In this document: in pieces, positions 1-6,477 of the stretch | How the letters are laid out: every line of letters starts with the position of its first letter | How positions within the stretch are numbered: position 1 is the stretch's first letter | NCBI GenBank assembly: GCA_035551935.1 | Contig: DASZMJ010000286.1 | Location: forward strand, 1 to 6,885 | DNA: 6,885 nt | Direction: 5' to 3' | Origin: DASZMJ01 sp035551935 | GTDB taxonomy: Bacteria; Planctomycetota; Planctomycetia; Isosphaerales; Isosphaeraceae | The notes under the pieces: model-generated | The model's database searches: none | What the model was told of the DNA's origin: nothing | What the model saw: the letters and a program-made list of their open reading frames with translations, nothing else | Position numbers and translations under genes: made by a program

Positions 1-664
1 CGCAGAGGGACAGGAGGAGCCGATTGGCCATCGGGCCATGCTCCTGCCCATCCAAGCCGATGTGCCGCTCCAGGTAATACTTGAAGTCCTCCAGCCCGCC
101 GCCCGCTGCCACGTTCAACTCGTCCACGATGCGCTGAAAAACGGCGGGCAACAAGTCTTCCCGACCGAACGTGAACGCCGAGGCGATGGCACAGAGGTTG
201 CCGCCGTCGATGACGTGGAAGGTCTGTCGGACGAAACGGCTGACGCATTCGGCTATGCCGACCGATTCGAGGGCGGCTGAGACTGGCTTGCCTTGACGGA
301 GTTCTCCCAGGAAGCCGTCGATGGGGGCGCTGTCCGCCCCGCAGCGGGTCATCGCCCGGTGGTAGAGGTCGAAATGGCTGGCAAACCCACCCCGCCCGTC
401 GTCGTCACTTTCCTCGGCCAGCACGATCTCGTTGACGAGCCGACTGCCGAGGGGGTCAGCGGCGGGCAGCCACGGGACTTCGACGCAGCAAAGCCGCCGT
501 TGCAGGGCCTTGAGCAAGGACATGAAATCCCACACGGCGAAGGCGTGGTGTTCCATGAACAGGCGCAGCGAGTCCAGCCGGTCGATCTCCTGGTAGATGG
601 GATGGTTCAGCAGTGCAGCCTTTTGCGACATGAGGCGTTCTTGAATGTGTTGAAGTCGATCCAC
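1..664 (-). CDS. DUF3050 family protein (heme-oxygenase-like fold), 3' end cut by window edge
   Basis: The minus frame is open from a GTG at 664 to the left edge, giving 221 residues without a stop; the C-terminus lies outside the window. The product reads as a DUF3050 protein: HPIYQEI near residue 21, FMEHHAFAVWDFMSLLKAL at 36-54, a PWLP segment near 64, NEIVLAEESDDDGRGG at 78-93, ASHFDLY at 95-101, AIASAFTFGRED near 159-170 and YYLERHIGLDGQEHG at 196-210. The family is a helical bundle thought to resemble heme oxygenase, with no reaction that I can assign. H97, H201, D205 and H209, with E38/H39/H40, could be metal ligands (inference). The GTG start gives a helix matching the usual family N-terminus and follows a purine-rich stretch (AAGAAAGAGAAAG); an internal ATG at 631 is the alternative. 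GC is lower than in genes to the right. Confidence 0.88.
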   Translation of the reverse strand, partial: MDRLQHIQERLMSQKAALLNHPIYQEIDRLDSLRLFMEHHAFAVWDFMSLLKALQRRLCCVEVPWLPAADPLGSRLVNEIVLAEESDDDGRGGFASHFDLYHRAMTRCGADSAPIDGFLGELRQGKPVSAALESVGIAECVSRFVRQTFHVIDGGNLCAIASAFTFGREDLLPAVFQRIVDELNVAAGGGLEDFKYYLERHIGLDGQEHGPMANRLLLSLC

Positions 665-694
665 CGTGGCTTTCTCTTTCTTCGAAGAACAGTC

Positions 695-889
695 TCAACG
701 GGGCCTCGTGCGACCCTGCTTTCCCGGCAGCGTCCCCACGAACTTCCACGCCCTCTCGATCCAGCCCTTTAACTGGCCATCGTCCTCGACGCCTTGCGGC
801 TCGACCAGCGCCCAGGCCTTCATCGGCGTGCCGGTGACGTCGAACTCGGTGACGTGCGTTTCGAGCAGCGCACCCTCAGGCGCGTTCAT
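695..889 (-). CDS. small hypothetical protein upstream of the DUF3050 gene
   Basis: This is a 64-residue ORF from ATG at 889 to TGA at 697-695. I do not recognise it. The middle reads like real protein (THVTEFDVTGTPMKAWALVE, then GWIERAWKFVGTLPGK), is acidic to neutral, and has no membrane segment or signal peptide. It sits in the same frame as the DUF3050 gene, separated by one TGA and ten codons, so the two are probably cotranscribed. A TTG at 913 would add MRRFHRLS, but neither start has a clear ribosome binding site. Codon third positions favour G/C moderately. It could be a small regulator, a partner of the DUF3050 protein, or the remnant of a larger gene. Confidence 0.5.
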   Translation of the reverse strand: MNAPEGALLETHVTEFDVTGTPMKAWALVEPQGVEDDGQLKGWIERAWKFVGTLPGKQGRTRPR

Positions 890-913
890 TGAGAGGCGAT
901 GGAACCGCCGCAA

Positions 914-1108
914 CGATGAAGCAGCGATGAAGCTTCAGGCTTACTGGCGGGTGATTTTATCTTGCCACCAATGAATCGGCGAGTACGTCCAAGCCGTTTG
1001 AACCGTCGAAAGAGTAAAATCCGCCGTGGGTTACGGCAAACCCCTATTCCAGATCGGAGCGGATTGAACTCGGCTCGACGTACGAAAAGAGTCGGTAAAT
1101 CAAGCACA
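914..1108. other. AT-richer intergenic stretch between the DUF3050 region and tRNA-Pro terminator
   Basis: There is no convincing gene here. Base composition falls to about half GC, against roughly 70 percent right of the tRNA. The stretch includes a 9-mer CGATGAAGC repeated at 914-922 and 925-933, and a 5-bp hairpin (GCCGT 1023-1027 with ACGGC 1033-1037). It presumably carries the promoter for the two minus-strand genes. The best guess is TTGCCG-17-TACTCT read on the minus strand around that hairpin, which is a weak match. Confidence 0.5.
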
Positions 1109-1141
1109 AAAGCCCTTTGACTTTCTGGGCCGAAGGGCTTT
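1109..1141 (-). terminator. intrinsic terminator downstream of tRNA-Pro
   Basis: A perfect 9-bp stem forms between AAAGCCCTT (1109-1117) and AAGGGCTTT (1133-1141). Read on the minus strand, the stem is followed by a T-rich run (TTTTGTGCTTG). It lies 15 bases past the 3' end of the tRNA gene, where its primary transcript would be expected to end. Confidence 0.85.
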
Positions 1142-1151
1142 CTGTTTTATC

Positions 1152-1230
<79 letters not shown>

Positions 1231-1251
1231 TCAATCATCGGCAGTGGAGGG

Positions 1252-1281
1252 ATTCTAGCCGAAGGGGGCCGTCGCCGTCAA
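1252..1281 (-). promoter_or_regulatory. sigma70-like promoter of tRNA-Pro
   Basis: On the minus strand a -35 TTGACG (1281-1276) is followed by an 18-base spacer and a -10 TAGAAT (1257-1252). Each hexamer matches the consensus at five of six bases. Transcription would start near 1245, a short leader before the tRNA 5' end at 1230, which fits a stable-RNA gene. Confidence 0.8.
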
Positions 1282-1303
1282 CCGCGGGCGGTGAGCGATC
1301 ACG

Positions 1304-1340
1304 GGCCCGGCTTGTCGGGCCGGGAGCCGGGGTCTATAGT
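1304..1340 (+). promoter_or_regulatory. sigma70-like promoter of cysK with a palindrome over the -35 box
   Basis: A -35 TTGTCG (1312-1317), a 17-base spacer and a -10 TATAGT (1335-1340) precede cysK; the likely start of transcription is near 1347. The -35 lies inside an inverted repeat, GGCCCG (1304-1309) with CGGGCC (1316-1321), a position where a regulator could compete with polymerase. That regulatory role is inference. The promoter is back to back with that of tRNA-Pro. Confidence 0.7.
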
Positions 1341-1402
1341 ACGAGCTTGGCACCCCGCGGGGGCGGGGCGTCGGGAGTCGGGGGCGGAAGGAGGGTCGAG
1401 GG

Positions 1403-2368
1403 ATGGCGATCGCCACGAAGGGCCGCGGGAGGATCTACGACGACATCACGCAGACGATCGGCAACACGCCGTTGATCCGACTGCGGCGGGTCGCGGCCGG
1501 CTGCGCCGCGGAGGTCGTGGCCAAGCTCGAGAACTTCAACCCGCTCTGGTCGGTCAAGGACCGGATCGGCGTGGCGATGATCGACGCGGCCGAGGCCGAG
1601 GGCAAGATCGGGCCCAAGACCTTGATCGTCGAGCCGACCAGCGGCAACACCGGCATCGGCCTGGCCTTCACCTGCGCCGCCAGGGGCTATCGGCTGATGG
1701 TGACGATGCCCGAGAGCATGAGCCTCGAGCGCCGCCGGCTGCTCAAGGCCTTCGGCGCCGAGATCGTCCTGACCCCGGCGACCGAGGGGATGCCGGGCGC
1801 CGTGCGGAAGGCCGAGGAGATCGTCGCCGGCAACCCCGACGCCTACATGCCGCAGCAGTTCAAGAACCCGGCCAACCCCGAGGTCCACCGGCGGACGACC
1901 GCCGAGGAGATCTGGCGCGACACCGAGGGCAAGGTCGACATCCTCGTCTGCGGCGTCGGCACCGGCGGCACGATCACCGGCTGCGGCGAGGTCCTGAAGG
2001 CCCGCAGGCCGTCCTTGCACGTCGTCGCCGTCGAGCCGGTCACCTCGCCGGTGATCACCCAGGTGCGGGAGGGGGCCCCCATGAAGCCCGGCCCACACAA
2101 GATCCAGGGCCTCGGCGCGGGGTTCATCCCGGAGAACTTGAACGTGGATGTCATCGACGAGGTCGTGACCGTCCGCGACGAGGAGGCGTTCGAGATGGCG
2201 CGACGCTTGGCCCGCGAGGAGGGGATGCTCTGCGGCATCTCCTGCGGCGCCGCGGCCAGCGCCGCCGTGGCCTTGGCCCGCCGCCCCGAGCATGCCGGCA
2301 AGCTCATGGTCGTCGTCCTGCCCGACCTCGGCGAGCGCTACCTCTCGACCCCGCTGTTCCCCGAATGA
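1403..2368 (+). CDS. cysK: cysteine synthase (O-acetylserine sulfhydrylase), CysK type
   Basis: This 321-residue PLP enzyme condenses O-acetylserine with sulfide to give cysteine in the cytoplasm. Family landmarks are all present: NTPLIRL at 21-27, the PLP-lysine K52 in NPLWSVKDRIG, the substrate loop TSGNTG at 79-84, the phosphate-binding GVGTGGTITG at 184-193, PHKIQGLGAGFIP at 231-243, and S280 in GISCGAA, where the pyridine nitrogen is bound. Length is typical for CysK. The PHKIQGxGAGFIP loop points to the CysK type using O-acetylserine rather than the CysM type. The ATG at 1403 follows AAGGAGGG (1388-1395) at good spacing. The stop overlaps the start of the JAMM peptidase gene (ATGA), implying translational coupling. 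That neighbour leaves open use of a protein-bound sulfur donor, as in actinobacterial CysM, but nothing in this protein itself shows it. Confidence 0.95.
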   Translation: MAIATKGRGRIYDDITQTIGNTPLIRLRRVAAGCAAEVVAKLENFNPLWSVKDRIGVAMIDAAEAEGKIGPKTLIVEPTSGNTGIGLAFTCAARGYRLMVTMPESMSLERRRLLKAFGAEIVLTPATEGMPGAVRKAEEIVAGNPDAYMPQQFKNPANPEVHRRTTAEEIWRDTEGKVDILVCGVGTGGTITGCGEVLKARRPSLHVVAVEPVTSPVITQVREGAPMKPGPHKIQGLGAGFIPENLNVDVIDEVVTVRDEEAFEMARRLAREEGMLCGISCGAAASAAVALARRPEHAGKLMVVVLPDLGERYLSTPLFPE

Positions 2369-2796
2369 CCGACCCGGACCCCAGGTCGATGGTGGTCCCG
2401 GCCGACGTCCTCGAGGCGATGGTCGAGCATTGCCGACGCGAGGCGCCGGTCGAGGCGTGCGGCCTGCTGGGGGGGCTCGGCGAGCGGGTCGAGTCGTGCC
2501 ACCCGCTGCGGAACGTCGCGGCGAGCGAGTCGCGGTACGACGCCGATGGCGCCGAGGTGATCGAAGTCAACCGCGCCCTCCGCGAGGACGGCCGCGCGAT
2601 CCTGGCGATCTACCATTCGCACCCGCGCTGGCGGGCCGTGCCGAGCCGCGTCGACCTCGACGAGAACCACTGGGGCGAGATGCCCCGGATCATCGTCTCG
2701 CTGCTGGAGGCCGAACCCGAGGTCCGCGCCTGGCGGCTCGGGCCCGACTCCTTCGAGGAGATCCCCTTGCGAGCGATCCCACCCGCCGGGCCTTGA
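2365..2796 (+). CDS. JAMM/MPN+ metallopeptidase, Mec-like (putative sulfur-carrier-cysteine hydrolase)
   Basis: This 143-residue protein carries a complete zinc JAMM motif: E30 (in VEACGLLGG), then H84-S-H86-P and S94-x-x-D97 with exactly seven residues between H86 and S94. The protein is essentially one JAB/MPN domain with no targeting signal, so it should be cytoplasmic. In actinobacteria such an enzyme (Mec) is encoded with CysM and the ThiS-like carrier CysO, and cuts the new cysteine off the carrier C-terminus. Here it overlaps cysK by four bases (ATGA), has no ribosome binding site of its own, and so depends on cysK translation. That supports a role in cysteine assembly, though the family also includes deubiquitinase-like and other carrier-processing enzymes. 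No carrier gene lies beside it. The family call is firm; the substrate is inferred. Confidence 0.88.
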   Translation: MTDPDPRSMVVPADVLEAMVEHCRREAPVEACGLLGGLGERVESCHPLRNVAASESRYDADGAEVIEVNRALREDGRAILAIYHSHPRWRAVPSRVDLDENHWGEMPRIIVSLLEAEPEVRAWRLGPDSFEEIPLRAIPPAGP

Positions 2797-2917
2797 TCCG
2801 GCCGGCCCCAATGTCAGGCGAGGCCCCCTCGGCCCGACCCATCGAGGAGGGACGCCTCGCAACGGCCGGCCTTCGAGGGAGGACGCGGGGGGCCCGATCG
2901 ACCACGGGAGGGTGGGC

Positions 2918-3568
2918 ATGAACCTCGCGAGGAGGGCGGCGCCGGGCTTCTGGGCGGCCCTGTCGCTGCCATTGTTCGCCGTCGGGGCGCGGGGGGGCGA
3001 TGCCGTCGAGCGGACGCGGTCGCCGGTCCTGTTCGTGGCCGACGGCACCACCCTGGTCGTCCGGCTCGACGGCCAGGCGCGTCGGGTCCGGCTCGAAGGG
3101 GTCGAGGAGGTCGACTCGGGGCCGTGGGAACGGCGGTCACGGCGGCTCGAAGCGACCCGGTTCCTGCGGTCGCTCGCGGCCGATCGGGAGGTGGCGCTCG
3201 AGTTCGGGCCGGGCGACCGCGCGGCCGGCCGGGCGCGAGTCCGTCGCGTCGATGATGGCTTATGGATCAATCGCGAGGTCGTCGCCCGCGGCTTCGGCGT
3301 GCCGACGGCCTCCTCCGAGGGCGAGGCAGACCTGCTCCGGCTCGCCGCCGAGGCTCGTTCGGGACGCCTCGGCCTCTGGGGCGAGCCGCCCCCCCCGTCG
3401 ACCGCGGCCCAAACCACCGGGGTGAGCCGGCCCGCGGGTCGTCGGCAGTCGGTCCGGCGCGCGCCCGGTTGCTCGGTCGCCGCCCGGCAAGCCTCGGCCG
3501 TCGCCGACCAGCAATTCTGGAATGCGTTTTCCCTGATGATGGCCAGCCTGCCGCCGCCGGACGTCTGA
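2918..3568 (+). CDS. secreted staphylococcal-nuclease-like (TNase) domain protein, divergent active site
   Basis: This is a 216-residue protein. Residues 1-26 look like a signal peptide: RR, then FWAALSLPLFAV and a short Ala/Gly region. The SNase-like OB-fold core follows: ADGTTLVVRL (41-50), RRVRLEGVEEVD (55-66), GRARVRRVDDGLWINREVVARGFG (104-127), and EARSGRLGLWG (146-155), the usual family ending. Aligned by eye with staphylococcal nuclease, both catalytic arginines remain (R58 for R35, R105 for R87). Glu43 becomes D66, and calcium ligands D21 and D40 become T44 and E63. Nuclease activity is therefore uncertain. A Pro/Arg-rich linker and an unrecognised tail (QQFWNAFSLMMASLP) follow the domain. 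The ATG at 2918 is preferred over a GTG at 2912 because GGGAGGG (2906-2912) is correctly spaced from it. It lies 121 bases past the JAMM gene and may be cotranscribed. Confidence 0.75.
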   Translation: MNLARRAAPGFWAALSLPLFAVGARGGDAVERTRSPVLFVADGTTLVVRLDGQARRVRLEGVEEVDSGPWERRSRRLEATRFLRSLAADREVALEFGPGDRAAGRARVRRVDDGLWINREVVARGFGVPTASSEGEADLLRLAAEARSGRLGLWGEPPPPSTAAQTTGVSRPAGRRQSVRRAPGCSVAARQASAVADQQFWNAFSLMMASLPPPDV

Positions 3569-3583
3569 ACGGACCCATGACCC

Positions 3584-3611
3584 GGCCGCGGTCGCGGCCT
3601 TCTCTGTTATC
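3584..3611 (+). terminator. hairpin terminator between convergent genes
   Basis: GGCCGC (3584-3589) pairs with GCGGCC (3594-3599) around a GGTC loop, followed by the T-rich TTCTCTGTTAT. It sits 15 bases after the nuclease-like gene. The convergent minus-strand gene ends at 3623 and would transcribe into the same hairpin, but no U-run follows in that direction. Confidence 0.7.
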
Positions 3612-3622
3612 AAAGATTCATC

Positions 3623-5002
3623 CTATTTTGGTCGATTCAATCCGCCCTCGCGGTCGAGGCCGGCGGGCAAGGGGGAGCGGCCGGGGGGGCGGTTGCCGAG
3701 GTGCTCGGCGTCGCGGGTCATCTGGAGGAAGCCGATGCACATCTCGTCGGTCGTCTGCTCGCCCCAGCCGACGGCGACGGGGGGCTTGCTCGGGTTGGCG
3801 GGGTTGGCGGCCGAGTTGTCGAAGTGGGCGATCAGCTCAATCCGCGTCCCGCGCGGCAGGGCCACGGGCTCGCGGAATTCATATGTGTCCTGCCAGTTGA
3901 AGTCCCAGCGGTCGACCCGGATCAGTGTCCGCGAGGTCCCGTCGGGGGGGATGGCGTCGAGGCGGAAGTCCTTGCCGAGCCAGTGCATGTGCGGGACGAT
4001 CGCGAAGAGGTGCGAGTCGTCGCGGACGGTCAACGAGCCGCGGACCTCGTAAGCCGGGTCTCCGGCCGGGATGTGGAGGTCGGGCCGCGCCAGGATCGAC
4101 CGCCGCGGCGGGACGACCGCGCCGGGGTGGACGACCTTGTCGATGGGCGTCTTCGCGAAGTACAGGCCGATCGAGGTCGCGTCGCGCTCGACCTTGCCCG
4201 AGCGGTGGTAGTGGGCCTGGATCAAGATATCGGCGCCCGACGGGATGTACCGGCCGACGCCCTCGGGCAACGGGTGCGGGGCCTTGCCGGGGGCCCAGCC
4301 GCCGAGGCCGCCGACCTGGGCGCGGGCGATCCCCGCGAGCATCGCCGTCGGCGGCAGGCCGAACCCGGCCAGCGACGCATACCCCGGCTTCGGGTCCGCC
4401 GCGTCTCGCTTCCGGGCCGCGCCGGTGGCGTCGAAGGCGGCCAGGACGTGGTGCACGACCTTCCGGTTGCCCGGCCGGAAGTCCACCGCCGCGACCCACC
4501 TGCCTTCGGCGAGGCCCGTCGGCACGACGAAGACCCGCAGCTCGTCCTTCCCCTCGGCCGCCAGCTCATAGGGCTCGGGCATCGTCAGGACCAGGTCCGG
4601 CTCGCCGAGGGCCCAGTCCGAGGCGAAGGTCCGGGGCGGGGGCGCCTTCGATCGGTCCCCCTCCGGGCAGCCGGCCTCGACCCAATCGGCGAGCGTCTTG
4701 ATCTCGCCTTCGGAGAGGACCCGGACGTCGCGGAATGGCCCCCCCTCGGTCGTCGACGCGTGCCACGGAGGCATCGTCCGGGCCTCGGTCACGGTCGCGA
4801 TGTCGTCGGCCCGTTTCCGGACCTGTTCATACGTCAGGAGCGAGAACGGCGCCACCTGGCCCGGCCGGTGGCATTCCTGGCAGTGTCGCCGGACGATCGG
4901 CTCGACTTCGCCATGGTACGACGGACCCTCGGCCCGGACGGGCCCCGGGCCCAGGCAGGCGATCGCGGCGAGCGGTGCGAATCGGAGCAGTCGGCGGCGC
5001 AT
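3623..5002 (-). CDS. secreted cytochrome c / copper type II monooxygenase-fold (PHM-DBH-like) protein
   Basis: This 459-residue protein has an N-terminal export signal: RRR, then LLRFAPLAAIACLG and a likely cut after VRA at 24. A cytochrome c-like domain follows, with heme site C41-Q-E-C44-H45 and probable axial M77 in TMPPW. Residues from about 150 onward resemble the copper fold of peptidylglycine monooxygenase and dopamine hydroxylase. Ligands appear in family order: H184-H185 (KVVHHVL), H264 or H266 (QAHYH), H338-M-H340 (PHMHWLGKDF) and M421 (TTDEMCIGF). It should act outside the cytoplasm; the substrate is unknown, and the heme could feed electrons to the copper centre. The ATG at 5002 follows GGAGGA (5014-5009) with six bases between. 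The open frame continues upstream to 6769, but that part is antisense-like and out of frame with the gene at 5107-6183. Proteins of this architecture are common in planctomycetes. Confidence 0.87.
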   Translation of the reverse strand: MRRRLLRFAPLAAIACLGPGPVRAEGPSYHGEVEPIVRRHCQECHRPGQVAPFSLLTYEQVRKRADDIATVTEARTMPPWHASTTEGGPFRDVRVLSEGEIKTLADWVEAGCPEGDRSKAPPPRTFASDWALGEPDLVLTMPEPYELAAEGKDELRVFVVPTGLAEGRWVAAVDFRPGNRKVVHHVLAAFDATGAARKRDAADPKPGYASLAGFGLPPTAMLAGIARAQVGGLGGWAPGKAPHPLPEGVGRYIPSGADILIQAHYHRSGKVERDATSIGLYFAKTPIDKVVHPGAVVPPRRSILARPDLHIPAGDPAYEVRGSLTVRDDSHLFAIVPHMHWLGKDFRLDAIPPDGTSRTLIRVDRWDFNWQDTYEFREPVALPRGTRIELIAHFDNSAANPANPSKPPVAVGWGEQTTDEMCIGFLQMTRDAEHLGNRPPGRSPLPAGLDREGGLNRPK

Positions 5003-5106
5003 GGTTGGTCCTCCGGGCGGCGGCGAGTCGCCTCGACTCTCCCCCCGAAGATACATAGCGTACGCGGCGGCTGTTTCGGGCCGGATCGGGGCCCGACGTC
5101 CCAGGC
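5003..5106 (-). other. spacer between the two minus-strand genes, with a GC-rich hairpin
   Basis: The spacer holds the Shine-Dalgarno of the heme/copper gene and a 6-bp inverted repeat, CGGGCC (5077-5082) with GGCCCG (5090-5095), just past the stop of the upstream gene. No U-run follows, so termination there is uncertain. A short AT-rich patch at 5049-5062 might be part of a promoter, but I find no matching -35. Confidence 0.4.
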
Positions 5107-6183
5107 TCAGGGGGTGACGAGGTACGGGTTGGCGGGGCCGGCGGCCCCCTCCTCGACGATCCGGGCGGCGTCGACCAGCACCGTGTCGATCGTCGTCGAG
5201 GCGGCCTGGGCGGCGTGGGCGAAGGTGGCGAGCATGGAGATCGCCCCGTCGGCCTGGGCGATCGCGGCGGCCCCGGAGTTCGCCAGGATCGTGCCGGCCT
5301 CGGCCTTCAAGGCCGACAGGGCCGCGACGGTCGGGGCTCCACCCGCGAACGCCGACCCGATGGCGGCGTCGAGCTGGTCGATCGCCCCGCTCGTCGCCCG
5401 GGCCTCGGCCAGTTGCAGCCGGTGGATGCCCCCCCGCAGCGCCCCGGCCTGGGTCGCATTCGCCCCCGAGGCGGCCACGAGGGCCTGCTCGTCGTCGGCG
5501 AGCTGCTTCCGGTCGGCCCGCGCCCGGGCCTTCCCCCCTTGCACGAAGCCGGTGAGGTGCTGGGTGTAGAAGACGTGGGCGTCGGGGAGGCTGTTCAGGT
5601 AGTTCAAGCCGTAATAATAGGAAAGGTTGTGTTCCGAGGACTTGTAGGCGTTGATCGAGACCGACAGGCGGTAGAACTCGCCCTTGGAGACCCCCGCCGA
5701 GTCGGCCAGGGCGCGCATGTCGGCGATGGTCCGGGTGACGAGGTCTTCCGAGACCCCCAGGCCCGCGACGAGGTTGTCGAGCTTGGTGCGCTCGTCGGCC
5801 CAGCCCTGGTCGGTGAACCAGCCGTCGATCGGGGCCGAGTCGAGCAGGCTCGAGATCGTGGCCTCCTTCGCCGACGCGACCTTCGGGTCGACCCCGGCCG
5901 CCGCGATCGCCGCGCCGCTGGCCTTCGCGTCGTCCCGCAACGCCAGCGACTCCGCCGCCGTCGCCTTCGACCTGTGCTCGATCTTCGCCAGGACGGTCGT
6001 GTACTGGTCCAGCGCGCCGATCGCCGTCATGTAACTCCGGTATTGATACGAATTCTGGTACGACGACGGGCTCCCCGCCACCGGCACCGGCGTCGTCGAG
6101 GCCGCCAGCAGAGTCCTCGCCTCCAAGGCCTCGCACCCCGGCCCCGTCTTCCTCGCGCCCCGCTTGGCCCTCGACTCCGCCAT
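5107..6183 (-). CDS. exported protein of unknown function with LEPR-XLL-like N-terminal motif
   Basis: This is a 358-residue protein. The basic start MAESRAKRGARK is followed by EALEARTLLAAS (18-29), a variant of the LEPR-XLL motif found at the N-terminus of many planctomycete surface or secreted proteins. No classical signal peptide with a long hydrophobic core is present. The rest is Ala-rich and predicted mostly helical by composition, with Tyr-rich patches (SSYQNSYQYRSYM at 39-51 and HNLSYYYGLNYLNSLP near 184-199). I recognise no enzymatic domain and no cysteine pair; the only Cys is C17 near the motif. The ATG at 6183 follows AAGGGGG, and a promoter lies about 50 bases upstream. The stop is 104 bases before the heme/copper gene on the same strand, so cotranscription is possible. 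Strong G/C third positions support real coding. Confidence 0.82.
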   Translation of the reverse strand: MAESRAKRGARKTGPGCEALEARTLLAASTTPVPVAGSPSSYQNSYQYRSYMTAIGALDQYTTVLAKIEHRSKATAAESLALRDDAKASGAAIAAAGVDPKVASAKEATISSLLDSAPIDGWFTDQGWADERTKLDNLVAGLGVSEDLVTRTIADMRALADSAGVSKGEFYRLSVSINAYKSSEHNLSYYYGLNYLNSLPDAHVFYTQHLTGFVQGGKARARADRKQLADDEQALVAASGANATQAGALRGGIHRLQLAEARATSGAIDQLDAAIGSAFAGGAPTVAALSALKAEAGTILANSGAAAIAQADGAISMLATFAHAAQAASTTIDTVLVDAARIVEEGAAGPANPYLVTP

Positions 6184-6213
6184 CGCCCGACCCCCTTCCC
6201 CGGCAGGGCAACC

Positions 6214-6228
6214 CCGCGCCCGGCGCGG
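6214..6228 (-). promoter_or_regulatory. GC-rich hairpin in the leader of the LEPR-XLL gene
   Basis: CCGCGC (6214-6219) pairs with GCGCGG (6223-6228) around a 3-base loop. It falls at about the expected transcription start, 30 bases before the start codon, where it could stabilise the 5' end of the message or limit translation. The role is inferred. Confidence 0.4.
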
Positions 6229-6229
6229 C

Positions 6230-6258
6230 CTTATAGCAGAAGACCTGCGATCCGGGAA
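6230..6258 (-). promoter_or_regulatory. candidate sigma70-like promoter of the LEPR-XLL gene
   Basis: On the minus strand a -10 TATAAG (6235-6230) is preceded by TGC, an extended -10 arrangement. A weak -35 TTCCCG (6258-6253) lies at a 17-base spacing. Transcription would start near 6223, leaving a leader of about 40 bases. Confidence 0.6.
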
Positions 6259-6304
6259 CGGCGCTTCGACCGGCCGCGCGAGGGGTCAATGGACCGGGAA
6301 CCTG

Positions 6305-6322
6305 CGGTTCGTTCCGCGCCGG
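6305..6322. repeat. direct repeat, copy 1 of 2
   Basis: The sequence CGGTTCGTTCCGCGCCGG recurs exactly at 6368-6385, 63 bases further on. The flanks of the two copies do not match beyond the 18 bases. It lies upstream of the LEPR-XLL promoter. Confidence 0.85.
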
Positions 6323-6367
6323 ACCGGACCGCCGGTACGCTCCGCCTGGATTAGCCAATGCCCCGTT

Positions 6368-6385
6368 CGGTTCGTTCCGCGCCGG
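6368..6385. repeat. direct repeat, copy 2 of 2
   Basis: This is an exact second copy of the 18-base CGGTTCGTTCCGCGCCGG found at 6305-6322. The intervening 45 bases are unrelated to either flank. Confidence 0.85.
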
Positions 6386-6477
6386 TGCCGAGGGCCTGCA
6401 GGGTCGGCCCCGGTTGCCCAGGTCCACGGCCCAATCGTGACTCTGGGCCCCGCATCGGTGGAGTGATCTCGCGGGCC

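Noticed and set aside
38..772. Plus-strand open frames over the left end
   Set aside because: They are antisense to the DUF3050 gene, whose minus-strand translation shows conserved family segments.
914..933. Tandem 9-mer CGATGAAGC
   Set aside because: Two short copies are too little to call a repeat array or regulatory site.
3701..5569. Plus-strand open frame of 622 codons
   Set aside because: It is antisense to the heme/copper gene, with no ribosome binding site or recognisable domain, as expected for GC-rich antisense frames.
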